In this document: in pieces, positions 16,245 to 24,567 of the stretch
Position numbering within the stretch: the stretch's first letter is position 1
How the letters are laid out: every line of letters begins with the position of its first letter
Assembly (NCBI RefSeq): GCF_014212055.1
Contig: NZ_JACJVO010000013.1
Coordinates: forward strand, 41,308-105,307
From: Cohnella zeiphila
Lineage (GTDB): Bacteria; Bacillota; Bacilli; Paenibacillales; Paenibacillaceae
Length of the DNA stretch: 64,000 nt
Reading direction: 5' to 3'
The notes under the pieces: generated by a model
Database searches by the model: none
Told to the model about the DNA's origin: nothing
What the model saw: only the letters and a program-made list of their open reading frames with translations
Position numbers and translations under genes: made by a program

Positions 16245-17291
16245 TTATTGAAGGATGACTTCGTCGCCCGCTTCGAGTCCTTTGACGATCTCGACTTCCG
16301 TCTGCGACGTCAGCCCGGTCTCCACATCGGTCTCGCGCACCTTGTCCCCGTCTTCCAGCGTGCGAACGAACGTGCGGCCCAAATAATTGCGCAAGCCGCT
16401 GCGCGGAATTTTGACGACGCCGTCCCGCTCCTTCGTCGTAATCTTCACGTCGGCCATCTTGCCGATATCGACGCTGCCCGGCGGCAAATCCTTCACCTGG
16501 ATGTACAGCGTCTTGCTGTACTTCTCCAGCAGATCCTTGTTCATCGTCTCGGGCGCGGAGGACGGCGTCTGCACGACGGTTCCCTTGTACGTCTCGTTCT
16601 TGCCGTCCGCGTTCACGCTCACTTCCGCCGGAAAGCCGACGCTGACGTCCTTGATCGCGTCGGAGCCGTCGACGCTGAGCGTCAGCCTCAGTTGGTTCGG
16701 ATCGGCGACGATCGCCAGCGTCTGGTACGTATCGACCAGGTCCCCGGGCTTGACGTCTTCGACGAAGACGACTTCTCCGTCCATATCCGCCTTCAGCAGC
16801 TTGTTGCCGTACTGTTCCTGAAGCCGATCGTACTTGAGCTGCTCGATCTGCACCTGAAGCGCGGCCATGTTCACCGTCTCTTCGTCGCTGTCGTGATTGA
16901 GGCGCACCTGCTTGAGCGCGTACTTCGCTTTGGTCAGCGCGAGCTCCTGCTCCTTGACCTGAAGGTCCAGATCGTCCATCGTCAGCTGCATGAGCACGTC
17001 GCCCTTCTTCACCTTGTCGCCCGCGCCGACCAGCACCTTCTCGATGCGGCCGCCGGAACCGGTGAACTGCGCGACGTCCGTATGGACGGATTCGAAGTAA
17101 GCCGACCCGGAGATCGTGACCACGACGTCTCCCTTCTCCGCTTTGACGGTCTGGTAGTTCTCCTTCGCGGGCTTGACGAGCGGCGGAGCGAGCGCCGCCT
17201 CTTCCTTAGGCAGCAGGGAGCAGCCAGACAGCGCGGCCGCCGCCGCGAACGCCAGCGCAAAAATCGCGGTTCGCTTAATTTGAAGCGACAA
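16245..17291 (-). CDS. HlyD/MacA-like efflux adaptor lipoprotein
   Basis: An extracytoplasmic adaptor of 348 residues for a MacB-type exporter. It has a signal peptide ending in the lipobox LSGC (Cys near 25), a beta/lipoyl half (around 50-90: KGDVVVTISGSAYFESV), a coiled-coil hairpin (about 105-175) and beta-barrel and membrane-proximal domains to the end. It resembles Bacillus YknX. The TTG at 17291 lies 9 bases after GGAGG; an ATG at 17300 touches the same GGAGG with no spacing and is less likely. It overlaps the end of the upstream ATPase gene, so both are co-translated. It probably links the ATPase-permease complex to the cell-surface side. Confidence 0.88.
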   Translation of the reverse strand: MSLQIKRTAIFALAFAAAAALSGCSLLPKEEAALAPPLVKPAKENYQTVKAEKGDVVVTISGSAYFESVHTDVAQFTGSGGRIEKVLVGAGDKVKKGDVLMQLTMDDLDLQVKEQELALTKAKYALKQVRLNHDSDEETVNMAALQVQIEQLKYDRLQEQYGNKLLKADMDGEVVFVEDVKPGDLVDTYQTLAIVADPNQLRLTLSVDGSDAIKDVSVGFPAEVSVNADGKNETYKGTVVQTPSSAPETMNKDLLEKYSKTLYIQVKDLPPGSVDIGKMADVKITTKERDGVVKIPRSGLRNYLGRTFVRTLEDGDKVRETDVETGLTSQTEVEIVKGLEAGDEVILQ

Positions 17292-17967
17292 TTTGTCCAT
17301 CCTCCAGTTCGTAGACTTGATCGACGATCTCCATGATCGCCGGATCGTGCGTCGTCAGAATGACGGAAATGCCGTGATGGGAGACGAGGTCCCGGAACAG
17401 CTTGATGATGTGCAGGCCGGTCTTGCTGTCCAGCTCCGCCGTCGGTTCGTCCGCCAGCAGCAGCTTCGGGCGGTGCGCGATGGCCCGGGCGATCGCGGTC
17501 CGCTGCTGCTCGCCCCCCGACAGCTCGAACGGCCGATGGTTCATCCGGGCTTTGAGCCCCACTTCTTCCAGCGCCCGAATGGCCGCCTCCTTCCGGTCCT
17601 TGGCCGGAAAGCCGCCGATGCGCAGCACGAACTCCACGTTCTCGTACGCCGACATCAGCGGAAACAGCGCGAACGATTGGAAGATCAGCCCCATCTGGGT
17701 GCGTCTGACCTCGTCCCGCTCGCGGTCGGACAGATCCGACAGCGTCCGGTCTCCGAACCGCAGCGTCCCTTCCGTCGGGCGGTCGAGCGCGCCGAGCAGG
17801 TTGATCAGCGTCGTCTTCCCCGAGCCGGACCGTCCTTTGAAGGCGATCAGCCGGCCGGCCGGAACGGCCAGGTCGACGCCCTTCAGTACCGTAACCGCTC
17901 CGGTCCCCCGTCCGAACGTGCGCTTGATGCCGCTTGCCCGAATAATGTACTCTTCCGTCGTTGGCAC
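17275..17967 (-). CDS. MacB/YknY-like ABC ATPase
   Basis: A 230-residue ATPase core with no extension. Walker A is GRSGSGKTT (about 44-52), the Q-loop region IFQSFALFP, the signature LSGGEQQRTAIA, Walker B LLLADEPTAELDS and the switch His in LTTHDPAI. The start is GTG at 17967, 11 bases after AAAGGAGG. The gene begins only 23 bases after the LacI regulator stop and overlaps the adaptor gene. The operon therefore has two ATPases for one obvious FtsX permease. Either they form a heterodimer, or this one serves a permease encoded elsewhere. Confidence 0.92.
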   Translation of the reverse strand: MPTTEEYIIRASGIKRTFGRGTGAVTVLKGVDLAVPAGRLIAFKGRSGSGKTTLINLLGALDRPTEGTLRFGDRTLSDLSDRERDEVRRTQMGLIFQSFALFPLMSAYENVEFVLRIGGFPAKDRKEAAIRALEEVGLKARMNHRPFELSGGEQQRTAIARAIAHRPKLLLADEPTAELDSKTGLHIIKLFRDLVSHHGISVILTTHDPAIMEIVDQVYELEDGQIVASN

Positions 17968-17990
17968 TTCGCTTGCAGCCTCCTTTCCAC

Positions 17991-19067
17991 TTATGGCTTA
18001 TCGAACGGCGCGGCGACCGATGCTCTCTTCACGAGCGTCGGAAGCTGCATCTCCAGCCGGCCGTGCCGGCCGCCGAGCAGCTCCAGCATCAGCCGAACCG
18101 CCAGCGGCGCCATCTCGTCGTTCGAGTGCCGAATCGTCGTCAAAGGGGGAGACGTATACGCCCCGAACTTCTCGTTGTCGTAACCGACGACCGAGACGCG
18201 TTCCGGCACCCGGATCCCCATCCGGTTCAGCGCCATGATCGCGCCCATTGCCATCAGATCGTTCGCGCAAGCGATCGCCGTCAGCGACGGGTGCCGCCGA
18301 AGCAGCTCCTCCGCGGCCGCCGCGCCGCTCGCTCCCGAGAAATCGCCCTCTGCCGTCAAGCCGGCGTCATGCCGGATGCCGCGCTTCTCCAAAGCTGCGC
18401 AAAAGCCCGAATAACGCTCCCGGCATATCCGGAGAGTCGACGGCCCGTCGACGTAGCCGATCACGCGGTGTCCGTTCTCCGCCAGCACCTCGCCCGCCAG
18501 TCGCCCTCCCTCCGCATCGTCGGACAGAAGCGACGAGCAGCGGGGACCTATCGTCCCTTCGAAGTTGACGAACGGAAGGCCGAGTTCAAGCGCTTCCATG
18601 ACGAAAGGATGAGAACGGTCGAATGGCGAGAACACGACCGCGCCTTCCAGATGGCGGGAGTAGCAGCATTCGGCCAGCCAATGGCTGCGGTACTTCTCGA
18701 AGGGCACCGAGAAGAACAGCACGTCTTTCCCCGCGGATTGAAACGCTTTCTGAATGCGGGAGAACAGATGGATAAACCCCAAGCTGGCCTCGGATTCGAA
18801 TTCCGGGAAAAAGACGCCGACCAGGCCGCTTCCCTTGCCGGCCAGCTGCTTCGCCCCCAAATTCGGCACGTACCCGAGCTTCCGGGCCGTCTCCAGGACG
18901 AGCCTTCGCGTCTCCGCGCGCACGCCGGAAACGTCGTTCAGGGCGCGCGACACGGTGCTCGCGGACAGCCCGAGCCGTTCCGCGATCTGCTTGATGCCGA
19001 TCTCCGCCGACCGGGGCGGCGCACCCGGACGGGCCGTTTCTTCGCCGCTTCTCCGGCTCTCCTTCAT
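17991..19067 (-). CDS. LacI-family transcriptional regulator
   Basis: A 358-residue regulator with an N-terminal helix-turn-helix (about 25-75: GIKQIAERLGLSASTVSRALND, hinge region near KQLAGKGSG) and a periplasmic-binding-protein-like effector domain (about 80-350). The ATG at 19067 has GGAGG at a 6-base spacing; upstream alternatives at 19073 and 19109 lack a spaced site. A LacI-type palindrome lies just ahead of the gene, which points to autoregulation. LacI proteins usually sense sugars, yet the downstream neighbours are an exporter operon. The ligand and target are therefore unclear. Confidence 0.9.
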   Translation of the reverse strand: MKESRRSGEETARPGAPPRSAEIGIKQIAERLGLSASTVSRALNDVSGVRAETRRLVLETARKLGYVPNLGAKQLAGKGSGLVGVFFPEFESEASLGFIHLFSRIQKAFQSAGKDVLFFSVPFEKYRSHWLAECCYSRHLEGAVVFSPFDRSHPFVMEALELGLPFVNFEGTIGPRCSSLLSDDAEGGRLAGEVLAENGHRVIGYVDGPSTLRICRERYSGFCAALEKRGIRHDAGLTAEGDFSGASGAAAAEELLRRHPSLTAIACANDLMAMGAIMALNRMGIRVPERVSVVGYDNEKFGAYTSPPLTTIRHSNDEMAPLAVRLMLELLGGRHGRLEMQLPTLVKRASVAAPFDKP

Positions 19068-19133
19068 ATTCATCCTCCGGTTTATGCCCAGAATCGTCCC
19101 ATGCCGCATGTTCCGTTCAAGATGAACCTTTTC

Positions 19134-19189
19134 GCAAACGCTTGCAATTTTTCAAACCTACATTACATTCGCCATGAAGGATTTGTCAA
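19134..19189 (-). promoter_or_regulatory. lacI-type promoter and operator
   Basis: On the leftward strand a consensus -35 TTGACA (19184-19189) is followed after 18 bases by TAATGT (19160-19165). Downstream of it lies GCAAGCGTTTGC (19134-19145), a near-perfect LacI/CcpA-type palindrome with the central CG. The operator sits around the expected transcript start, so binding would block initiation of the regulator gene and any genes transcribed with it. Confidence 0.72.
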
Positions 19190-19284
19190 CAGCATTATTT
19201 TTTACCTATCTTCCTTTGGACAAGTCTCAAAAATTTTTTGGGCAAAGTCACAAAAAAGGGCTTAAAAAAACGGTTTGCCCGTGT

Positions 19285-19303
19285 TATAATGTAAGCGCTA
19301 CCA
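19285..19303 (+). promoter_or_regulatory. -10 box and perfect cre site of the LytTR gene
   Basis: A consensus TATAAT (19285-19290) is followed directly by ATGTAAGCGCTACCA (19289-19303). This matches the CcpA consensus WTGNAARCGNWWNCA at all positions. No good -35 box is seen. A cre at this place predicts carbon catabolite repression. Confidence 0.75.
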
Positions 19304-19332
19304 AGTAAACTTTCTGGAGGGGGATAAGAAAG

Positions 19333-19674
19333 ATGAACGTAGCTCTGAAGGATTACGCCAACATTGAGCCTCGGACGGACACGTTGTTTTTCAAAGTCGG
19401 CGCTCACGGGCTGATCAGCTTCCATGGACCCAACTACAACATAAAGAAGAGATGGTCCGCGGAGCAGAGAACGGCACTGATGGAGGACCCTTCCTTTTTC
19501 CGCGTTTCTTCCGACTGCTACGTTAATCTGCGCAAGATCGCGGGCTTATCGGACGACTGCCTTTATTTCGACGATGCGTCAGGCGGTTCCAAGCGGCTGC
19601 CGATCTCCAAGCGCAAGCAGCAGATCGTCAAGCAATGGATGGAGCGCCATTCCGGCGAAGCCAGCCTGGTATAA
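19333..19674 (+). CDS. Stand-alone LytTR-like DNA-binding protein
   Basis: A 113-residue protein that is almost entirely one LytTR-type DNA-binding fold. The motif FFRVSSDCYVNLRKIAGL and the closing KRLPISKRKQQIVKQWM match the usual 'F.R.hrS..VNl..I' and 'lpvSr' elements. No response-regulator receiver or membrane domain is present, so signal input must come from expression level or a partner. CTGGAGGG lies about 10 bases ahead of the start. A perfect cre site over the promoter suggests that preferred sugars switch the gene off. Stand-alone LytTR proteins in Bacillota often control extracellular or competence-like traits; no target is evident here. Confidence 0.82.
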   Translation: MNVALKDYANIEPRTDTLFFKVGAHGLISFHGPNYNIKKRWSAEQRTALMEDPSFFRVSSDCYVNLRKIAGLSDDCLYFDDASGGSKRLPISKRKQQIVKQWMERHSGEASLV

Positions 19675-19703
19675 CCCAAGCCATATCGCGGATCTCCGCG
19701 CAA

Positions 19704-19745
19704 GCAAGCCCCCGAAGCCGCGAAATGCGGTTTGCGGGGGCTTGC
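19704..19745. terminator. Strong bidirectional hairpin between LytTR and the sulfur operon
   Basis: GCAAGCCCCCG pairs with CGGGGGCTTGC and the inner AAGCCGC with GCGGTTT, giving a stem of about 18 bp around a GAAAT loop. There is no long T run. It sits between two convergent genes and probably ends both transcripts. Confidence 0.72.
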
Positions 19746-19770
19746 GCGCGTTTGAAAAACGATAAAGCTC

Positions 19771-21108
19771 TCAGCGCGCCGCTTGCCGGCTGCGCTCTTC
19801 CGCGTAGCGATTGGGCGGAATCGGCACGCCGAGATTTCCTCTCAACGTATCGGACTCGTATTCGGTCCGATAGATGCCGCGGCGCTGCAGGATCGGCACG
19901 ACCTGCTCCACGAAATCGTCCAGCCCGCGCGGGAACGCCGAATGAACGATAAAGCCGTCGGCCGCCTCCTCTTCGTGCCAGCGCTGGATCAGGTCCGCAA
20001 TCTTCTCGGGCGTGCCGACGAACGGTCCGCGCGGCGTCGCCGAACGAAGCGCGACCTGGCGGAGCGTCAGCCCCTGCTCCTTCGCCGTCCGCTTGATCTT
20101 GTCGGTGCCGCTCCGGAAGCTGTTGCTGCCCAGATCGCCAATGTCCGGAAACGGCTCGTCGAGCGGATATTGCGAGAAGTCGTGATGCTCGAAAAAGCGG
20201 CCGAGATAGTCGAGCGCCTTGTCGATGGACACGAGATTCGCGATCTCCTCGTACTTCCGTTCCGCCTCCTCTTCCGTGCTGCCGATAATCGGCCCGATCC
20301 CCGGCAGGATGACGATATCGTCGCGGGAGCGGCCGTAGGCGACCGTGCGGTTTTTCACGTCGCTGTAGAACGCTTTGGCCTCCTCGATCGACTCGTGCCC
20401 GGTGAACACGGCGTCCGCTTCCTTCGCCGCGAGATTTTTGCCGCTCTCGGAGGAGCCCGCCTGGAAGATAACCGGCTGCCCTTGCTTCGATCTGGCGATG
20501 TTGAGCGGTCCTTCCACGGAGAAATAGGTGCCTTTATGGTTCAGCCGGTGCATCTTGGCCGGGTCGAAAAAGACGCCGGACTCCTTGTCGCGCACGAACG
20601 CGTCGTCCTCCCACGAATCCCACAGCCCCTTGGTCACCTTCAAATATTCCTCGGCGATCCGATAGCGCTCGTCGTGGCTCGGATGCTCCGTTCTGCCGTA
20701 ATTGCGCGCCGAGCCCTCAAGCGGGGAAGTGACGACGTTCCAGCCCGCCCGGCCGCCGCTGATCATGTCGAGCGAGCCGAATTGCCGGGCGACCGTGAAC
20801 GGTTCGCTGTACGAGGTCGACAGCGTGCCGACCAGGCCGATCTTGGTCGTGGCCGCCGCCAGCGCCGATAAAATCGTAATCGGCTCGAACCGGTTCAGAA
20901 AGTGCGGGATCGACTTCTCGTTGATATACAAGCCGTCCGCGATGAACGCCAGATCGAACAAGCCTTCCTCCGCCTTCTGCGCGGCCCGGACATAGAACGG
21001 AAAGCTGACGCTCGCGTCGGACGGGATGTCCGGATGCCGCCAAGCCGAGATATTCCCTCCGACTCCGTGAATGATGGCGCCGAACTTCAATTTTTTCCGC
21101 GTTGCCAT
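19771..21108 (-). CDS. ytnJ: NtaA/YtnJ-type flavin-dependent monooxygenase
   Basis: A 445-residue FMNH2-dependent oxygenase of the luciferase-like superfamily, NtaA/SnaA/DszA branch. Recognisable stretches are [18 protein letters not shown] at the N terminus, [64 protein letters not shown], and [19 protein letters not shown] near the end. They closely resemble Bacillus YtnJ. Family members oxidise a carbon next to a heteroatom and so cleave C-S or C-N bonds. In the ytm/yxe pathways such an enzyme acts on N-acetylated S-(2-succino)cysteine-type substrates. It is the last gene of the 12-gene leftward sulfur operon. A separate flavin reductase is required and is not encoded in the window. Confidence 0.92.
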   Translation of the reverse strand: MATRKKLKFGAIIHGVGGNISAWRHPDIPSDASVSFPFYVRAAQKAEEGLFDLAFIADGLYINEKSIPHFLNRFEPITILSALAAATTKIGLVGTLSTSYSEPFTVARQFGSLDMISGGRAGWNVVTSPLEGSARNYGRTEHPSHDERYRIAEEYLKVTKGLWDSWEDDAFVRDKESGVFFDPAKMHRLNHKGTYFSVEGPLNIARSKQGQPVIFQAGSSESGKNLAAKEADAVFTGHESIEEAKAFYSDVKNRTVAYGRSRDDIVILPGIGPIIGSTEEEAERKYEEIANLVSIDKALDYLGRFFEHHDFSQYPLDEPFPDIGDLGSNSFRSGTDKIKRTAKEQGLTLRQVALRSATPRGPFVGTPEKIADLIQRWHEEEAADGFIVHSAFPRGLDDFVEQVVPILQRRGIYRTEYESDTLRGNLGVPIPPNRYAEERSRQAAR

Positions 21109-21163
21109 GTTTTCTCTCCTCCTTTTGGAATGGGCTACGCCCCTGTGCAGCGCCCCGCATCGG

Positions 21164-21691
21164 CTACGCCTTCAGCAGCTCCGCCTCCTGCACGAGCAGC
21201 TTGTAGCTTTTGACCAGCACGCTTCCGTTCCAGATGTCTTTGTCCGTCGCCCGCACGAAGCCGAGCCGTTCGTACAGCCGGACGGCGGATGCCATCATGT
21301 CGGACGTGTGCAAATGGAGCGTTTCCGCTCCCGCTTCCTTGGCCCTCCTGGCCGCTTCGCGCAGCAGCGCCGTCGCCACTCCTTGCCCTCGGGCCTCGGG
21401 AGAGACCGCGAGCAGGCGAATAATCGGCGACTCGATTTCCATGTCGTGCCCGTAGGCGACAATCGAGGAAGAGAACAGGGTGGCGCTGCCGACGATCCTT
21501 CCTTCCCGCTCGGCGACAAGCCACCCTGTGGCGCCTGACGTGTCGACGGAACGGGCGATGTTGTCGCGATATTCGCGCCAACGCTCCTCGGGCAGCTCGC
21601 GGCTGTATTGCTCGTAAGCGGCGAGCAGCACTTCCCGGATCCTCTCGCGGTCGGTATCCTCTGCGTCCCGGATCGTTACTTCGGCTCCCAT
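21164..21691 (-). CDS. GNAT N-acetyltransferase
   Basis: A 175-residue cytosolic acetyltransferase. The acetyl-CoA loop is readable as [25 protein letters not shown] (about 90-115), followed by [19 protein letters not shown]. The ATG at 21691 has GAAGGGAGA ahead; the frame is open further upstream without a site. Within the sulfur operon this is the likely counterpart of Bacillus SnaA (YtmI) or YxeL, which N-acetylate S-modified cysteines before oxidative cleavage. That substrate is inferred from neighbours, not from the sequence itself. It lies one base from the DinB stop codon. Confidence 0.85.
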   Translation of the reverse strand: MGAEVTIRDAEDTDRERIREVLLAAYEQYSRELPEERWREYRDNIARSVDTSGATGWLVAEREGRIVGSATLFSSSIVAYGHDMEIESPIIRLLAVSPEARGQGVATALLREAARRAKEAGAETLHLHTSDMMASAVRLYERLGFVRATDKDIWNGSVLVKSYKLLVQEAELLKA

Positions 21692-21692
21692 G

Positions 21693-22214
21693 TCACGGTC
21701 TCCCTTCGCGGGTCGCCGGTTCGCTCCGGATGCCGAAGACGCCCGCTTCCGCGGCGGCCCGTTTGATCCGGTCGATCTGCTCCGCATGACGTTGCGCATG
21801 GGCGACGAAGCCGCGCACGACGGTCAGCAGGGATACCGTCTCCCCTTTGAAGTTGACCGCGTTCTTCTCCCAGTCGGCGTCCGGCAGCAAACGAAGCAGC
21901 AGCGCATTATAGACGGACAGCGACCGGAACGCCTCCAGCACGTCCTCCGCCTTCGCCCGATTCGCCTGCTGGCCCGCCACCCACGCGTCCTGGTTAAAAG
22001 CGGGAAGCCGCACCTGGGAACCGGACAGAATCTCGCGGATGCGGAAAGAGACGACGATCAAATGGTCGGTGACGTGGGCCAGCACCTCGGTCGCGCTCCA
22101 CTTGTCCGGCGCGGGCTTCCAGCGCAGTTCCTCATCGGTCAAATTTTGTACCGCGCTTTTCAAAAGATCGTAAGTCTGCAAAAAGGGCTCGATCTCTCTT
22201 GCGAATGAGCTCAT
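21693..22214 (-). CDS. DinB/YfiT-superfamily protein
   Basis: A 173-residue four-helix-bundle protein. The metal-binding histidine pattern of the superfamily is visible in AHVTDH (about 46-51) and HAQRHAEQI (about 137-145). Relatives include thiol-dependent transferases such as bacillithiol S-transferases. That role would fit a cysteine/organosulfur operon, perhaps as detoxification of electrophiles or handling of thiol conjugates. GAGGAGG lies ahead of the start. Its first codon overlaps the end of the upstream oxidase gene, so it is a true operon member. The exact reaction is unknown. Confidence 0.8.
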   Translation of the reverse strand: MSSFAREIEPFLQTYDLLKSAVQNLTDEELRWKPAPDKWSATEVLAHVTDHLIVVSFRIREILSGSQVRLPAFNQDAWVAGQQANRAKAEDVLEAFRSLSVYNALLLRLLPDADWEKNAVNFKGETVSLLTVVRGFVAHAQRHAEQIDRIKRAAAEAGVFGIRSEPATREGRP

Positions 22215-23398
22215 CGTATCGCCTCCTCGGGGGTATGGACCGGTGCGGGTTCGGCGAAGCGCGAACGGGCGAAAGGAACGACGTCCGCCGGCCGCTTTCC
22301 GGCCGTCAGCCAGTCGGATAGCGCTTCGCCCACCGCGCTCGCGAATTTGAAGCCGTGTCCGGAGAATCCCCCGGCCATCAACACGTTAGAGTAATCGGCA
22401 TGCGCATCGACGATGAAATGACCGTCGGGCGACAGCTCGTACTTGCAGGCCAGCCCTTTTCTCAGGCGCCCTGCGGCTGCGGGAAGGAACGCTTCAAGCG
22501 CGCGGCGCAAATCCGCTTCGTCCTCGAGATACGTTCCGAACGGCTCGAACGGATCCCCCGGCTTCCAAGGCTGGCCTCCGTCGTGGCGGCCGATCTTGAT
22601 CCCGGCTCCGCCGATGTTCGGGAAGCCGTAATACCCGCCGAGAGTGCTTCCGAACGTAAACCCGGGAAAGTTCCCGGCTTGAAACAGCGGCGCGTCGGTC
22701 TCGGACTCGGCATCGAACCAGCCGACCACCTTGCGGACGGCGCGAACCGGCAAGTTGGCGAATGGGGCCAGCGTACGGAACCAGGCCCCCGCGCTCAGGA
22801 TCGCGCAGCCGGCCGTATAGACGCCTTTGGTCGTGCGGACCGTCACCTGGCTCCTCGTCGCCGTGACCCGGATGACCGTCGTATTGACAAGCAGCTCCGC
22901 TCCGGCCGCCAGCGCCAGCCTGCGGTAAGCCGCCACGCATCGCTCGCTGAACAAGTACCCGGCATTCGGTTCGTACAGCGCTTCGAACCCGTCCGGCATG
23001 CGAAGTCCTTGCCAACGGCGGCGGACTTCTTCCCCGTCCAGCCGCTCGCAGCGGATACCCGCTTCCTCGGCATCGCGAAAGCGTTGAGAGAGAGAGAGGA
23101 CGGACGGATCCGCCATGTTGATCACGCCGGACCGCTCCAGCAGCTTGACGCCGCTCTCCTGCTCCAGCTCCTGCCATAAAACGTCCGCCCGCAACGCCAG
23201 CCGAACGTACTGCGGCCCGCCTTCGTATGCGTGACGGATCAGCCGCGGCTCGCCATGGTGGCTGCCATTCGAGTGCGGGGGATCGAACGCGTCGATCAGC
23301 AGCGTCCGGACGCCTCGTTTGGCCAAGTAATAGCCTGCGCTCATCCCCATCGAGCCGGCTCCGACCACGATGACGTCGTAGCCGGTACGGCCGCTCAC
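22211..23398 (-). CDS. FAD-dependent sarcosine oxidase / N-methyltryptophan oxidase-like enzyme
   Basis: A 395-residue flavoenzyme of the DAO/monomeric sarcosine oxidase family. The N-terminal dinucleotide-binding motif is VIVVGAGSMGMSAGYYLAKRG (about 8-28), followed by FDPPHSNGSHHGEPRLIRHAYEGG, a stretch typical of SolA/SoxA. Residues DGHFIVDAHADYSNVLMAGGFSGHGFKFA near the C terminus complete the fold, but the covalent-flavin Cys found in SoxA (usually before this region) appears as LACKYELSPDG, so Cys is present. It oxidises N-methyl or secondary amino acids to the imine, releasing H2O2. The start is GTG behind AAAGGAGG. It overlaps both neighbours in the operon. Its role with S-modified cysteines is unexplained. 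Confidence 0.85.
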   Translation of the reverse strand: MSGRTGYDVIVVGAGSMGMSAGYYLAKRGVRTLLIDAFDPPHSNGSHHGEPRLIRHAYEGGPQYVRLALRADVLWQELEQESGVKLLERSGVINMADPSVLSLSQRFRDAEEAGIRCERLDGEEVRRRWQGLRMPDGFEALYEPNAGYLFSERCVAAYRRLALAAGAELLVNTTVIRVTATRSQVTVRTTKGVYTAGCAILSAGAWFRTLAPFANLPVRAVRKVVGWFDAESETDAPLFQAGNFPGFTFGSTLGGYYGFPNIGGAGIKIGRHDGGQPWKPGDPFEPFGTYLEDEADLRRALEAFLPAAAGRLRKGLACKYELSPDGHFIVDAHADYSNVLMAGGFSGHGFKFASAVGEALSDWLTAGKRPADVVPFARSRFAEPAPVHTPEEAIR

Positions 23399-24564
23399 GC
23401 GCGGCCTCCTTTCGCCTTCGCGTTCAATTCATCCAGCGCCTGAACGGCGACGGCGGCGAGATACGAAGCGGCGCCGGGAAGCGCGCTCTCGTCGACGTCG
23501 AATGACGGATGATGCCATTCCTGCGGACCGTTCGTCCCGAGAAAGACGAATGCTCCCGGCGTCTTCTTTAAATAGAAGGCGAAATCTTCGCCGGCCGGCG
23601 AAGGGGGCGGCTCCGTCACCGTCAGTCCGACGGATTCGGCCGCGCGGGCGGCAAGGACGGACCATCCGGCGTCGTTCACGACGGCCGGCGGCCCTTCGAT
23701 CCAGCTCGTCTTCGCGGTCGTGCCGAAGGCGGCGGCCACGCCGGCGACGACTTCCTCGAAGCGCCTGCGGACGTCCGTCCGCACCCGCTCGTCGAACGTG
23801 CGGAGCGTGCCGTCGAACACGGCCTGCTCCGGAATGACGTTCCAGGCGGTCCCGCTGTGCAGCCGGGTCACGCTGACGACCGCGCTGTCCAGCGGACCGA
23901 CATTGCGGCTGACGATCGATTGCAGCGCCGTCAGCATGTGCGCGGCGGTCAGGATCGGATCCAAGCCGGCTTCGGGAACGGCGGCATGCGTGCCTTTGCC
24001 GGCGACCTCGACGGCGAACCCGTCGGCGGCGGCCATGATCGGGCCGGAGCGAATGCCGATCGTTCCGACCGGCAGGTCCGGCTTGTTGTGCAGGCCGAAG
24101 ATCGCGCCGACGCCTTCCAGCGCGCCGCTGGCGATGACCTGCGACGCTCCCTTCGCCTTCTCCTCCGCCGGCTGGAACAAGATCCGGACGGTCCCTTGGA
24201 GCTCGCGCTCCCGCTTCTTCAGGAGCAGCGCCGCCCCGAACGCCGCCGCCGTATGGAAGTCGTGCCCGCAAGCGTGCATCTTCCCCGGCCTTTGGGATGC
24301 GAACGGCAGCCCCGTCTCCTCCTGGATCGGCAGCGCGTCGATGTCCGCCCGCAGGGCGACGACCGGACCGCCGCCGGTTCCGACTTCGGCGACGACGCCG
24401 GTCCGCAGCGGATACGCCGCGATGCGGATGCTCTCCGCCGCCAGCCAGCCGCGAATCGCGGCCGTCGTCTCGTATTCCTCTCCCGACAGCTCGGGATTTG
24501 CGTGAAGCTGCCGGCGAATGTCGATCAATTGCCGGACGAACGGTTCTGCGGCCGTTGCGCTCAT
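23395..24564 (-). CDS. M20-family amidohydrolase (N-acyl-amino-acid deacylase type)
   Basis: A 389-residue metallohydrolase of the HipO/YtnL/YxeP group that removes an N-acyl group from amino acids. Metal ligands are visible in ALRADIDALPI, GKMHACGHDFHTA, the Glu pair in QPAEEKAKGA, and FGLHNKPDLPVG. A dimerisation lid lies between about 185 and 295. In the ytm and yxe operons this enzyme deacetylates N-acetylcysteine released after C-S cleavage, recovering cysteine. GGGAGG lies 6 bases from the start. The stop overlaps the next gene by four bases and the upstream monooxygenase ends 3 bases before it, so it is tightly coupled. Confidence 0.9.
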   Translation of the reverse strand: MSATAAEPFVRQLIDIRRQLHANPELSGEEYETTAAIRGWLAAESIRIAAYPLRTGVVAEVGTGGGPVVALRADIDALPIQEETGLPFASQRPGKMHACGHDFHTAAAFGAALLLKKRERELQGTVRILFQPAEEKAKGASQVIASGALEGVGAIFGLHNKPDLPVGTIGIRSGPIMAAADGFAVEVAGKGTHAAVPEAGLDPILTAAHMLTALQSIVSRNVGPLDSAVVSVTRLHSGTAWNVIPEQAVFDGTLRTFDERVRTDVRRRFEEVVAGVAAAFGTTAKTSWIEGPPAVVNDAGWSVLAARAAESVGLTVTEPPPSPAGEDFAFYLKKTPGAFVFLGTNGPQEWHHPSFDVDESALPGAASYLAAVAVQALDELNAKAKGGRA

Positions 24565-24567
24565 GGT

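Noticed and set aside
22211..24564. Opine or hydantoin catabolism as the role of the flavoenzyme and amidohydrolase pair
   Set aside because: The surrounding genes (tcy-type importer, YtmO, YtnJ, YtlI, YezD) fit organosulfur scavenging much better, and no hydantoinase or opine synthase is present.
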